51,922 bases of DNA from JASFHF01 sp050123375. GTDB lineage: Bacteria > Pseudomonadota > Gammaproteobacteria > UBA12402. The DNA lies in contig JASFHF010000010.1 of assembly GCA_050123375.1 (NCBI GenBank), positions 1-51,922 on the forward strand, read 5' to 3'. The notes below the pieces were generated by a model, which saw nothing but the letters and a program-made list of their open reading frames with translations, was not told the origin of the DNA and made no database searches. Numbering within the stretch: the stretch's first letter is position 1; each line of letters begins with the position of its first letter. A program made the translations under genes and the position numbers. This document shows, in pieces, positions 26,514-35,045 of this stretch.

Positions 26514-27269
26514 ATGCTAAAAGAAAAAATTCAATACCTTATTTGTCTACCCTTAATCATCACTCCGCTATACATTCAAGCCGCAAATATTCCCAAGCCA
26601 TTAGCTCTCAAAAGCAGTAAGCAACTAATCTTAGTAATTACTAATAACTGGCGAACTAAACACGGCACATTACAATATTTTAGCCGCACCAAAACAAACC
26701 AAAAATGGCAAGCAGTTTCTAAGCCCTTACCTATTTTTGTTGGCCAAACCGGAATGGCCTGGAGTGCAGCTTATCGCAAATTTAATCTAATTGGACCATA
26801 TAAAACCGAAGGAGATTTTAAATCTCCGGCTGGCGTTTTTTCGCTAAAATATGCGTTTGGTTTTACACAAACTAAAGATCCACAAATTAAATTAGCATAT
26901 ATTCCATTAAAAAACTCTACCGTTTGCGTCGCTGATCCAAACTCTGAATATTACAATCAAGTAATTGATCGAAAAAAAATTGCAAGTCCCGATTGGCGTT
27001 ACCAGGAAATCATGCGGTCAACCAGCCAATATCAATATGGTATTATTGTTGATTACAACCGACCAAATGCTAAACCTTACGATGGCTCCTGTATTTTTGC
27101 GCATATTTGGGACCAACCATATTCTGCCGGCACCGCCGGCTGTACTTCAATGTCGAAAAATAATTTAAAAAGATTATTATATTGGCTCAATCCCGCCGCT
27201 AAACCAGTTATCGTTCAATTACCAAAAATGCAATATCAATTATTAAAATCATCGTGGCAATTGCCATAA
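26514..27269 (+). CDS. Secreted L,D-transpeptidase-like protein (YkuD family)
   Basis: A 251-residue protein with an N-terminal signal sequence (hydrophobic residues ~8-22, cleavage near IQAA). The catalytic region reads SCIFAHIWDQP then SAGTAGCTSM, the His...Ser-x-Gly-x-x-Gly-Cys pattern of YkuD-type transpeptidases, with the nucleophile Cys near residue 210. The family cross-links or modifies peptidoglycan in the periplasm. It starts 4 bp after the phosphatase/kinase gene and is very likely in the same operon, which would tie cell-wall remodelling to that signalling module. Confidence 0.87.
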   Translation: MLKEKIQYLICLPLIITPLYIQAANIPKPLALKSSKQLILVITNNWRTKHGTLQYFSRTKTNQKWQAVSKPLPIFVGQTGMAWSAAYRKFNLIGPYKTEGDFKSPAGVFSLKYAFGFTQTKDPQIKLAYIPLKNSTVCVADPNSEYYNQVIDRKKIASPDWRYQEIMRSTSQYQYGIIVDYNRPNAKPYDGSCIFAHIWDQPYSAGTAGCTSMSKNNLKRLLYWLNPAAKPVIVQLPKMQYQLLKSSWQLP

Positions 27270-27294
27270 AAAATCGACTTCTGCTGAACATTAG

Positions 27295-27597
27295 TTAGTT
27301 ATTTATATCTTCCGACATAGCATCTGGAATTTTAAACAACTCTTTTGAATCATCTGTTTGATTATCTGATTGATCATCGCTATGCACATACTGCAAATGA
27401 TCATACCCCGCATTATCAAAAATCTTATCAGTTAATTGCAGATCATGATTGCTTGGAACTAATACAACATTCGGCGCAGACTGCGGTATTGTTTTTTGCG
27501 TATTTTGCGCATTTTTATCAACATCCGCATAACTGTTACTACAAACAAAACTTAACAAAACACCACCAATTAACATAAAAAATAATTTAGAATACAT
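27295..27597 (-). CDS. Small secreted protein of unknown function
   Basis: A 100-residue protein with a clear signal peptide (MYSKLFFMLIGGVLLSF... with cleavage at SYA before DVDKN). The mature part is short, Asp/Asn/Gln-rich and probably disordered, with DDQSDNQTDDSKE near the end. No domain is recognised. It is convergent with the L,D-transpeptidase gene and ends 25 bp from it. Confidence 0.65.
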   Translation of the reverse strand: MYSKLFFMLIGGVLLSFVCSNSYADVDKNAQNTQKTIPQSAPNVVLVPSNHDLQLTDKIFDNAGYDHLQYVHSDDQSDNQTDDSKELFKIPDAMSEDINN

Positions 27598-27689
27598 CTT
27601 TTTCCTTATATTTTATAATTCATATAATTATGTATCATAATATTATAGAATACTCTCAAAAATCCAGCGTTTTATCAATATCTAGGATA

Positions 27690-28907
27690 TTACAAAAACG
27701 ATTTACCATATTTGAACGGCTCTAAACCAAAATGCTTCGCCAGACTCTGGCCAATATCTGCAAAAGTGTCGCGCTTACCAATCGAACCTGGTGCAATTCC
27801 TGGGCCAAAAACCAAAATTGGAATGTATTCACGCGTATGATCTGTACCTGTAAAAGTCGGATCACAACCATGATCGGCGGTAATAATCGCAACATCTCCC
27901 GGCTGCAATAACTTTTCAAATTCCGGTAAACGTCTATCCCATTCTTCTAATGCATGCGCATAACCCGCAATATCACGCCGATGACCATACACCATATCAA
28001 AATCAACAAAATTGGTAAAAATCAAACTACGATCAGGTGCGGTTTTTGTTTCTGCTAAAGTTGCATTAAACAAATCCATCAAACCAGATGCGGGCGGTAC
28101 TTCTTTAGTAATTCCCCGATGCGCAAAAATATCACCAATTTTCCCAATCGCAATAACTTCTCCTCCAGCATTTTTTAAGTTATCTAATAAAGTTTTCTCA
28201 TGCGGCGGCACTGAATAATCATGCCGATTTTTAGTGCGGGAATAATTACCTGAAGTACCGGTAAAAGGACGCGCAATTACTCGACCAATATTATAATCAT
28301 CAACCAATTTACGCGCGATTTTACAAATTTTATATAAACGCTCTAAACCGAATGCTTCTTCGTGTGCTGCAATTTGAAATACACTATCTGCTGAAGTGTA
28401 AACAATTGGCTTGCCAGTGCGTACACTTTCATCAGCTAATTCATCTAAAATCACCGTACCAGAAGAAGCTTTATTACCCAATACTCCTGGCAATTCAGCG
28501 CGCTTAACCAATTCATCAATTAATTTTTTTGGAAAACTTGGCGTATCTTTAAAATATCCCCAATCAAATAATACCGGAGCACCTGCAATTTCCCAATGAC
28601 CACTCGGTGTATCTTTACCATAGCTCAATTCAGCGGCATAACCATATTTACCGATAATTTCAGTTGCGCCATTTAATTCTGGAATGGGCTTCCCATTACA
28701 TTCAGTAATTGCAGCATTTAAACCCAAACGCACTAAATTTGGCAAATGCAATGATCCTTTACGTACACCTTTTTTATCACATTTTCCTTTATGACAAAAT
28801 TCTGCAATATGACGCGCAGTATTTGAACCAGCGTCACCAAATTTTTCTGCATCAGGCAATGCGCCAATCCCGAAAGAATCAAGCAATAAAATAAAAGCTC
28901 TAGTCAT
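27690..28907 (-). CDS. deoB: Phosphopentomutase
   Basis: Interconverts (deoxy)ribose-1-phosphate and (deoxy)ribose-5-phosphate, linking nucleoside breakdown to the pentose phosphate pathway. Alkaline-phosphatase-superfamily metal motifs are visible: LLLDSFGIGALPDA at the start, GKDTPSGHWEIAG around the phospho-acceptor, and ITADHGCDPTFTGTDHTRE near the C-terminus. The length of 405 is typical. An AAGGA ribosome binding site precedes the ATG. Clustered with tdk and punA, which gives a coherent nucleoside-salvage group, although the genes are separated by palindromic elements. Confidence 0.96.
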   Translation of the reverse strand: MTRAFILLLDSFGIGALPDAEKFGDAGSNTARHIAEFCHKGKCDKKGVRKGSLHLPNLVRLGLNAAITECNGKPIPELNGATEIIGKYGYAAELSYGKDTPSGHWEIAGAPVLFDWGYFKDTPSFPKKLIDELVKRAELPGVLGNKASSGTVILDELADESVRTGKPIVYTSADSVFQIAAHEEAFGLERLYKICKIARKLVDDYNIGRVIARPFTGTSGNYSRTKNRHDYSVPPHEKTLLDNLKNAGGEVIAIGKIGDIFAHRGITKEVPPASGLMDLFNATLAETKTAPDRSLIFTNFVDFDMVYGHRRDIAGYAHALEEWDRRLPEFEKLLQPGDVAIITADHGCDPTFTGTDHTREYIPILVFGPGIAPGSIGKRDTFADIGQSLAKHFGLEPFKYGKSFL

Positions 28908-28938
28908 AGTTTTTCCTTCGCAAGCTACATTTGTCTGA

Positions 28939-29096
28939 GGGTCGGAGCTTTACATAATTACAAAACCAAATTTAAGCGGGTCGTGAGCTATTACATAATT
29001 ACAAAGCTTTGTTTGTTGCTTTGTAATTATGTAAAGCTCCGACCCCCCAATAAATTTAGCTATTACTCTGCAACCATGTAAAGCTCACGACCCGCC
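28939..29096. repeat. Interleaved palindromic elements, family D (GGGTCGGAGC / GGGTCGTGAGC)
   Basis: Four arms occur in the order L1 GGGTCGGAGC..TTACATAATTACAAA (28939), L2 GGGTCGTGAGC..TTACATAATTACAAAG (28978), R1 CTTTGTAATTATGTAAAGC then TCCGACCCC (29019-29047), R2 ATGTAAAGCTCACGACCC (29076-29093). L1 matches R1 best and L2 matches R2 best, so the pairs cross. R2 contains the tdk stop codon (TCA on the plus strand, 29085-29087). Confidence 0.8.
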
Positions 29097-29681
29097 CACT
29101 CCGCTTTGTTTCTCATCATGATGCTTGCGGCATACCGAAATATAACTTTCATTGCCGCCTACTTCAAACTGCTCACCTTCCAACAACACTTTACCATTCG
29201 CATCAATACGCAAATTCATAGTAGCCTTTCTTCCACAATGGCATATAGTTTTTATTTCTATAAGTTCTTCCGCCCAGGCCAATAAATACTTGCTTGCTTC
29301 AAAAGGTTCGCCTAAAAAATCCGTACGTAACCCATAAACCAATACTGGTTTATTTAATTGCGTAGTAATATTTGCTAATTGTTTTACTTGTGCTTTAGTT
29401 AAAAAATGCGCCTCATCAACTAAAACACAACAAATATTCGGACGTTTTTTTATTGCATCTTCAACATAAACAAAAAAATCAAAATCATTATTGTAAGTAA
29501 TCGCTTTTGCCTTTAACCCAATGCGCGAAGCAATTATGCCGCTTTCCCCAAAACGGTCATCAATATCGAGCGTAAATAACAAAACATCCATGCCGCGCTC
29601 ATTATAATTATACGCTGACTGCAATAAGGTGGTAGTTTTGCCTGCGTTCATTGCTGAATAATAAAAATGTAATTTTGCCAT
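29085..29681 (-). CDS. tdk: Thymidine kinase
   Basis: Phosphorylates thymidine to dTMP in the salvage pathway. Type II TK features are the P-loop YYSAMNAGKTTTLLQSAYN, the Walker-B-like VLVDEAHFLTKAQVKQL, and zinc ligands in CHCGRKATMNLR and the late VCRKHH. The length of 198 fits. The last residues (KQSGVGGS) and the stop codon come from the repeat element downstream, so the native C-terminus may have been replaced. Between deoB and punA, same strand. Confidence 0.95.
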   Translation of the reverse strand: MAKLHFYYSAMNAGKTTTLLQSAYNYNERGMDVLLFTLDIDDRFGESGIIASRIGLKAKAITYNNDFDFFVYVEDAIKKRPNICCVLVDEAHFLTKAQVKQLANITTQLNKPVLVYGLRTDFLGEPFEASKYLLAWAEELIEIKTICHCGRKATMNLRIDANGKVLLEGEQFEVGGNESYISVCRKHHDEKQSGVGGS

Positions 29682-29714
29682 GAATTAATACCCCCTTTAG
29701 CTATCTTCTTTGGA

Positions 29715-29780
29715 GGACGGGGGCTTTACATGATTACAAAGCAACAAACAAGGCACTTGTAATCATGTAAAGCCCCGTCC
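29715..29780. repeat. Palindromic element, family D relative (GGACGGGGCTTTACATGATTACAA)
   Basis: The left arm at 29715-29739 pairs with TTGTAATCATGTAAAGCCCC-GTCC at 29757-29780, with one extra G in the left arm. The loop is about 17 nt. The TTTACAT.ATTACAA portion is shared with the arms at 28939-29096. It lies between tdk and punA and may also act as a transcript-stabilising or terminating hairpin. Confidence 0.8.
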
Positions 29781-29802
29781 CGCCTACTCACTTAGATGTC
29801 CT

Positions 29803-30636
29803 TTAAAACTCATCTGCATGTTTAGTTAAAAAAGCCTCAACCAAATAACATAATTTCTGTTCAGCCAGCTTCGCACCTTCTAAAGTTTGTTCATGCGATA
29901 ATGGAATATCACTTAATCCCGCAGCTAAATTAGTTACTGCAGAAATCGCCAAAACCTTTAAACCACAATGACGCGCAATAATAACTTCAGGCACAACTGA
30001 CATACCAACCATTTCCGCACCCCAACTTTTATACGCACGAATTTCCGCATGTGTTTCAAAGGTTGGCCCAATTGTTGCTAAATACACACCATCATGCAAC
30101 TCAACATTTTCTTCCAACGCCGTTTTATGAATTTTTTTACGCAACTCTTCATCATATGCATTACCCATTGAAACAAATCGCGGCCCAAATTCTTCATCAT
30201 TCACGCCAACTAAAGGATGCTCGCCCATTGCATTTATATGATCAGTAATGGTTACAATATCACCTGGAACAACTTCGCTACGCAAAGATCCAACTGCATT
30301 GGTAAGAATTAATGTGTGACATCCTAGGCATTTTAAAGATCTAATCAACATTTTTACCTTATCAAATTCTATGCCTTCGTATAAATGTACGCGCCCTTTT
30401 AAACACGCAACTGAAACTCCACCAAGTGTTCCAACAAACAATGAACCTTCATGCCCCTTAACTTTACTAATAGGAAAACCAGGTAAATCTTTATAAGGAA
30501 AAATTACTGAATCTTTTATATGATCAGCCAAAGGACCAAGCCCTGACCCTAAAATAATTCCGACTGTAGGTTTTATATCGGTTGATCTTCTAATAACATC
30601 CAATGCACCATCTAAATCACGTTTACTAAAAGGCAT
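29803..30636 (-). CDS. punA: Purine nucleoside phosphorylase (trimeric type)
   Basis: Cleaves purine (deoxy)nucleosides with phosphate to free base and (deoxy)ribose-1-phosphate, the substrate of DeoB. The PNP family 2 pattern is clear: VGIILGSGLGPLADHI (phosphate loop), KGRVHLYEG, LILTNAVGSLR, the purine-site Glu in FETHAEIRAYKSWGAEMVGM, and AVTNLAAGLS with the base-contacting Asn. The length of 277 fits the trimeric class rather than the hexameric DeoD class. A GAGGGG ribosome binding site lies 7 nt from the ATG. It is the first gene of the punA-tdk-deoB series, and pit ends 15 bp upstream. Confidence 0.95.
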   Translation of the reverse strand: MPFSKRDLDGALDVIRRSTDIKPTVGIILGSGLGPLADHIKDSVIFPYKDLPGFPISKVKGHEGSLFVGTLGGVSVACLKGRVHLYEGIEFDKVKMLIRSLKCLGCHTLILTNAVGSLRSEVVPGDIVTITDHINAMGEHPLVGVNDEEFGPRFVSMGNAYDEELRKKIHKTALEENVELHDGVYLATIGPTFETHAEIRAYKSWGAEMVGMSVVPEVIIARHCGLKVLAISAVTNLAAGLSDIPLSHEQTLEGAKLAEQKLCYLVEAFLTKHADEF

Positions 30637-30651
30637 TTTTTACCCCTCCAG

Positions 30652-31911
30652 TTATATAAAATGAAAAATCCACTGCATAATATCAAAAAACACAATCGCT
30701 AACATTGCTGCGGCTGGAACTGTCACAAACCAGGATAAAAATATATTACGCATAACATTGAGATTCAATGCGCCAATTCCTCTGGCTAAACCAACTCCAA
30801 AAACGCCGCCAACTAAAGTTTGAGTTGCAGATACCGGAATTCCTGAACTAGTCGACACAATAACTGCAACTGCCGCCGCAAAAGTTGCAGCAAAAGCACG
30901 GCTGGGAGTTAAAGAAGTAATATTTTTACCAACTGTTGCAATCACTTTATGACCATACATAAACAAACCCAGCACTACTCCAACACAACCCATAATCATA
31001 ATCCACAATGGCACTGGATCTTGCATTAATAAACTACCGTTATGCATAACCATACTATAAATAGCAGCCACTGGACCGACTGCAATTGCCACATCATTAG
31101 AACCGTGCGCAAACACCATAGCACAAGCAGTAAATGCCATCAAAATACCAAATTGCTTTTCAATATATTCATAACGCTGATATCGCTTCGCATTATGCGG
31201 TAATGGAATCTGTCGACATAAAAACATACCTAAAAATAAAATAACAACCGAAGTAGCCAAAACAATTAAAAACTTATACCAGCCATTAGGATGATAACCA
31301 AATCTAACTACATCTTTTAATACAGTCATAATTGACAAAACAATTCCGACCATAAAAAAGTACCACGGCAGATGACGACGCGCGCTTTGTAATGGATCTC
31401 CCGTTGCTAAAATAAAACGCCTAACTAAAACAAATAACCAATAACTGCCAATACCAGCAGCAATTGGTGTACAAACCCAACTTAATGCAATAAAACCAAC
31501 CGTATTCCAATGAACTGCATGCATACCTAAAACTATTGCACCAAAACCAACTAAAGCGCCAACAATAGTGTTGGTAATCGATACGGGCATACCAATATAA
31601 CTGGCAAACAACATCCATACCATACTAGCTAATAAAACAGCTATCATTCCGTAAACTAAAACGTCCGCGTGATTAACAAATAAAGATACATCAATTATGC
31701 CGCTGCGAATTGTATTAGTAACATGAACACCGCCAAGAAGAGCTCCGGCAAACTCAAAGATAACCGCAATTAACATCGCCTGGCGCACTGTAATCGCACG
31801 CGATCCCATCGTGGTACTCATAATGTTGGCAAGATCATTTGCGCCAACACCCCACGCCATGAATACACCGATGATACAAGCACTAATTAGAAAGAAAATA
31901 CTAAATTCCAA
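30652..31911 (-). CDS. pit: Low-affinity inorganic phosphate transporter (PiT family)
   Basis: A 419-residue polytopic membrane protein with the two inverted PHO4 signatures: GVGANDLANIMSTTMGS near the N-terminus and FAHGSNDVAIAVGPVAA in the second half. It should import inorganic phosphate or metal-phosphate using the proton or sodium gradient. The gene pairs with an upstream DUF47 gene, the usual regulator/partner of Pit proteins in bacteria. A 99-bp palindromic element separates the two but leaves the pairing intact. Confidence 0.95.
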   Translation of the reverse strand: MEFSIFFLISACIIGVFMAWGVGANDLANIMSTTMGSRAITVRQAMLIAVIFEFAGALLGGVHVTNTIRSGIIDVSLFVNHADVLVYGMIAVLLASMVWMLFASYIGMPVSITNTIVGALVGFGAIVLGMHAVHWNTVGFIALSWVCTPIAAGIGSYWLFVLVRRFILATGDPLQSARRHLPWYFFMVGIVLSIMTVLKDVVRFGYHPNGWYKFLIVLATSVVILFLGMFLCRQIPLPHNAKRYQRYEYIEKQFGILMAFTACAMVFAHGSNDVAIAVGPVAAIYSMVMHNGSLLMQDPVPLWIMIMGCVGVVLGLFMYGHKVIATVGKNITSLTPSRAFAATFAAAVAVIVSTSSGIPVSATQTLVGGVFGVGLARGIGALNLNVMRNIFLSWFVTVPAAAMLAIVFFDIMQWIFHFI

Positions 31912-31947
31912 AGTTCCTCCGTAGTGTGGTCAGGCTTACTCCGTAGC

Positions 31948-32046
31948 GGGGTCAGGTCTTGAATTTTACACTTTAATTTAAACTCAAAACTTGACTCTAC
32001 TATTTCTATCCATTAAGTCAAAATCTAAAATTCAAGACCTGACCCC
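31948..32046. repeat. Palindromic element, family E (GGGGTCAGGTCTTGAATTTT), copy 1
   Basis: Perfect 20-bp arms (31948-31967 and 32027-32046) bound a 99-bp element. The second copy at 39450-39548 has the same arms, length and orientation and also shares the flanks ACTCCGTAGC on the left and ATTATTA on the right. The inner loop sequences are related but diverged. No transposase gene is inside, so it is non-autonomous. Confidence 0.9.
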
Positions 32047-32053
32047 ATTATTA

Positions 32054-32731
32054 TTATTTCGTTAACAGCATTTGTAAACTATCACCAACATGCTGCGCCC
32101 GATTCGCAAGATTTCCGGTCCATTCAATTATCTTATACAAAAACATAACATGTATTGGTGGTAATTCATTTTCAATTTTAAATAACTCGCGTCGAATTTT
32201 TACCTGAATTCGATCAGTATCACCTTCAATCTTATATAAAATCTCAATCATCTCTTCAACAATGTTTACTTCCTTACCACTAAACCCAACTTCAAATAAT
32301 TTATCTAACTCTTTAATTGCTTTACGCGCTTGATAAGAAGCATCAACACAACGCTGCAAAAATTGCAAGTAATCTTGTTGAATAACTTTAGGTAATTCCA
32401 TTTTTCTACCTACCACCAATCCCGAAATATCTTCAGCCAAATTTGCTAATTGATCCTGACGAGATAATAACTCCAACGTATCTAAACGAGAAACCGCCAT
32501 AAATAAACCTTTAGGCAAATGCAAACGCAAGTTACGTTTAATCTCATCAGCTTCGCCCTCCAAATCGCCAATTTGTTTCTGAATATTCTCGGCAATCTCC
32601 CAATCTTTTGCAATCACTGCATCAAAAAAAGGCTGCAACTTATCCACACATGCATAAACTGTAGCCATATGTTCCTGTAATGGACGAATGGGCGAACGGC
32701 CAAACAAATTTAAAATTGATTTTCCTGGCAT
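32054..32731 (-). CDS. DUF47 / TIGR00153 family protein (PhoU-like Pit partner)
   Basis: A 225-residue helical protein of the DUF47 family, structurally related to PhoU. It has the N-terminal LFGRSPIRPLQEHM and the conserved helix IQKQIGDLEGEADEIKRNLRLHLPKG, followed by LDTLELLSRQDQLANLAEDI. These proteins are encoded next to Pit transporters and are thought to modulate phosphate uptake. Here it lies directly upstream of pit on the same strand, so the functional link is strong. The stop codon is 8 bp from the palindromic element. Confidence 0.9.
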   Translation of the reverse strand: MPGKSILNLFGRSPIRPLQEHMATVYACVDKLQPFFDAVIAKDWEIAENIQKQIGDLEGEADEIKRNLRLHLPKGLFMAVSRLDTLELLSRQDQLANLAEDISGLVVGRKMELPKVIQQDYLQFLQRCVDASYQARKAIKELDKLFEVGFSGKEVNIVEEMIEILYKIEGDTDRIQVKIRRELFKIENELPPIHVMFLYKIIEWTGNLANRAQHVGDSLQMLLTK

Positions 32732-32756
32732 AACCTAACTCTCCCTTTAATTTGTA

Positions 32757-32960
32757 CTCGAAGTATACACGAGTTTTGTAACTGACAAAAGCACGTATTA
32801 AGTTTCTGTGGTAACTACCGCGCATGCTAAATCTGTGTTCTTTGAAGCCCAGCAGATGCTTGACTCGCGATTTTACATAAACAAACAAGTTGTAAAATCG
32901 CGAGTTCCAATTTAATATCAATATTGACTTTTTTCGTAAATTTCGCAATTTCATTGGAGA
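32757..32960. repeat. Palindromic element, family F, partial copy
   Basis: Contains the hairpin ACTCGCGATTTTACA (32863-32877)/TGTAAAATCGCGAGT (32891-32905) followed by TCCAATTTAA, and GGTAACTACCGCGCATGCTA about 50 bp upstream of the hairpin. Both blocks recur in the same order in the right half of the larger element at 42872-43165. It fills the divergent space between the DUF47 and CYTH genes. Confidence 0.75.
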
Positions 32961-32973
32961 GTGATATATACAT

Positions 32974-33570
32974 ATGAACACCGAAATTGAGCTAAAATTT
33001 ACCATTGCACCAACAGAAATTGTTAAGCTCAACAAACACCTTTTAATTCAACAATATTTACAACAGCAATATCAGTTAAAGCTCGAAAATATTTATTTCG
33101 ACACCCCAAATCTGACTTTAAAAAAGAAGAACTATGCTTTAAGAATTAGAAAATATGGCAACCATATTCTACAAACCTTAAAAACTGATCAAAAAATTAA
33201 CAATGAATTGCACGAACGCCAGGAATGGGAATATGAAATAAAAACCGAACAAATCGACTCAGATCAATTTCCAGCAGAGATCCAACAGTGGCTCAAACCT
33301 TTAATCAATCAACTAAAACCGATATTCACTACCAATTTTGAACGTAAAATCTGGCTGATCAAACTGGAAGATAAAACTATAATTGAGCTGGCACTGGATC
33401 AAGGGAAAATTAAAACCGGCGATAAAACCCTTCCCATCTGTGAAATCGAACTTGAATTAAAACAAGGCGAATTAGAAAGCATGTTACAATTCGCACGAAA
33501 ATTACAGCAAGATATTAGACTTATACCTGAAAAAACCAGCAAAGCCGAACGGGGATATGAGTTATTATAA
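32974..33570 (+). CDS. CYTH-domain protein (inorganic triphosphatase-like)
   Basis: A 198-residue protein that is a single CYTH (triphosphate tunnel) domain. The signature ExExK is IEIELKF-like (TEIELKF, residues 3-9), followed by conserved strands YFDTPNLTLKKKNYALRIRK and the basic/acidic strands LEIELEL-type (CEIELELKQGELES). Family members hydrolyse inorganic triphosphate or act as class IV adenylate cyclases. With no CHAD domain attached, a triphosphatase role is more likely. A GGAGAG ribosome binding site precedes the ATG. Ends convergent with the next gene, almost abutting. Confidence 0.9.
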   Translation: MNTEIELKFTIAPTEIVKLNKHLLIQQYLQQQYQLKLENIYFDTPNLTLKKKNYALRIRKYGNHILQTLKTDQKINNELHERQEWEYEIKTEQIDSDQFPAEIQQWLKPLINQLKPIFTTNFERKIWLIKLEDKTIIELALDQGKIKTGDKTLPICEIELELKQGELESMLQFARKLQQDIRLIPEKTSKAERGYELL

Positions 33571-33571
33571 A

Positions 33572-34234
33572 TTAAGGAGGGGTTGGCTCCATTTTATATG
33601 GATTAGGATTGCTAAACAAACCTTCCTCTTGATCTGCTTCTTCAACTTCAGTTGGTACTCCACCTTCTTGTAATGAGCGCTTTTCAGCATTCTGCTCAAT
33701 ACCAAGCGAAGAATCTATACGATGCGGACCAGTAGCTAAAGTTTGATCGACAGGTCCACGCGGATCATAGCTTATCACTATACTATTACCAACAAAGCCC
33801 TGCACCACATTGCGGATTGATCCTGGCAAAGAAGCACCAAACGCTGCAATATTACTGCGCTCCACTTCACTTAATTCATGAATTTGCTGCTGCAATTGCT
33901 TCACCATCGGTTTTAGATCTGGACGTTTACGCAATTCTTCTGATTCTTGATCTAATGACCAATCAGGATTATTTTCCGGAATTACAATTGGATTATTGTT
34001 TTCATCTAACTCACGTTTTTTACGATTTCCCGGCTCTGGACGAGGTTGCGTTAAACGCTGCACAATATCAATGATCCTATCACAAATACCTCTAACTTTT
34101 GGAGACCAATTTGAATTAATATATTTGCGCAAATCCTGATTGCCCTGCTGAGCATTTTTGAATTTTTTGGCGGTATTTTTACGATCTTGCCGTTCAACAA
34201 TTCTAGCATATTGTTCTTTTATTCTTTTAGGCAT
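33572..34234 (-). CDS. Unknown highly charged protein
   Basis: The start at 34234 (MPKRIKEQYARIVERQ) is chosen because GGGGG lies about 11 nt upstream; the frame is open to 34369 but the added residues look non-coding. The resulting 220-residue protein is hydrophilic, with a basic N-terminal half (DRKNTAKKFKNAQQ), a Pro/Arg patch and an acidic C-terminus (EVEEADQEEGL). No domain, signal peptide or membrane helix is seen. A Glu-rich C-terminus is a common trait of Dot/Icm effectors in Legionella and Coxiella, but that is only suggestive. Divergent from another unknown gene at 34472. Confidence 0.6.
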   Translation of the reverse strand: MPKRIKEQYARIVERQDRKNTAKKFKNAQQGNQDLRKYINSNWSPKVRGICDRIIDIVQRLTQPRPEPGNRKKRELDENNNPIVIPENNPDWSLDQESEELRKRPDLKPMVKQLQQQIHELSEVERSNIAAFGASLPGSIRNVVQGFVGNSIVISYDPRGPVDQTLATGPHRIDSSLGIEQNAEKRSLQEGGVPTEVEEADQEEGLFSNPNPYKMEPTPP

Positions 34235-34471
34235 ATGAAGTAACCCCCTAATATAAAATAAACCCGTATTATTAATATAGTAGCTATAAAGAATTTTACC
34301 ATTAGTTAAAGTCAGTTTTTTACTAAATTCAATATGCCTTTCGAAAAAACAATGACTTATGCCCAACAAACCAACCGCCTAAAATGATCAATTTTTGCGC
34401 TATTTTTGCTACTTTTTTGCACAGCATATACTAAACTATAAGTAGGGAAAAGATTATGGAGGGGGTAACAT

Positions 34472-34987
34472 ATGTCTTATAATAACATTACAGAGTACCG
34501 CGACAAAATATCTCAAATTCAGCCAATAAACATTGCTCAACAGCAATTAACCCGTTTGCAAGAAAAACTAAAGATGCAAAATCTTCAGATCATCTACTCA
34601 AAAAATGAGATAGCAAAATTAAAACACAATGATAGAAAATTATCAGAATGTTTTAAAATGTGTCAAGAAACAGAATCATTCGCAAAAGAAAATTTTTACA
34701 AAAATTTATATTCTCTTGGCCAGCTAGGAAAATTTAAAAATTTATTTCCCGATGAGAATAATCCGCAAACAGCGAAAACAGTATTAAAATCGTTAGAAAA
34801 TATACAAAAAGAAAATGATAAGCTTTTAAAAATCGAAGAACAAAGACATGCTGAGTTATTATTTAATAGAAATGAAGTGTTACTGTTGATACAAAAAAGT
34901 GACTCACTTCCAGAAAACGAAAAACAATACTATAGCCAACCTGAAAAAATGCTTGAAAGCTTAAAAGGATTATTGCGATACGAATAA
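34472..34987 (+). CDS. Unknown coiled-coil protein
   Basis: A 171-residue cytoplasmic-looking protein with a strong GGAGGGGG ribosome binding site before the ATG. Nearly all of it is predicted alpha-helix with heptad-like spacing: TRLQEKLKMQNLQIIYSKNE, then a long central helix, then ENIQKENDKLLKIEEQRHAEL. No family recognised. It is divergent from the gene at 34234, and both leaders carry a GGGGGT tract upstream of CATATG, hinting at a related translation signal. The 237-bp gap between them is AT-rich with no palindromic element recognised. Confidence 0.65.
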   Translation: MSYNNITEYRDKISQIQPINIAQQQLTRLQEKLKMQNLQIIYSKNEIAKLKHNDRKLSECFKMCQETESFAKENFYKNLYSLGQLGKFKNLFPDENNPQTAKTVLKSLENIQKENDKLLKIEEQRHAELLFNRNEVLLLIQKSDSLPENEKQYYSQPEKMLESLKGLLRYE

Positions 34988-35045
34988 ATTAGTTAAAACA
35001 ATACATGTTAAGTAGCAAGCGCGACAACCTCTCAAAATTGAGTTA

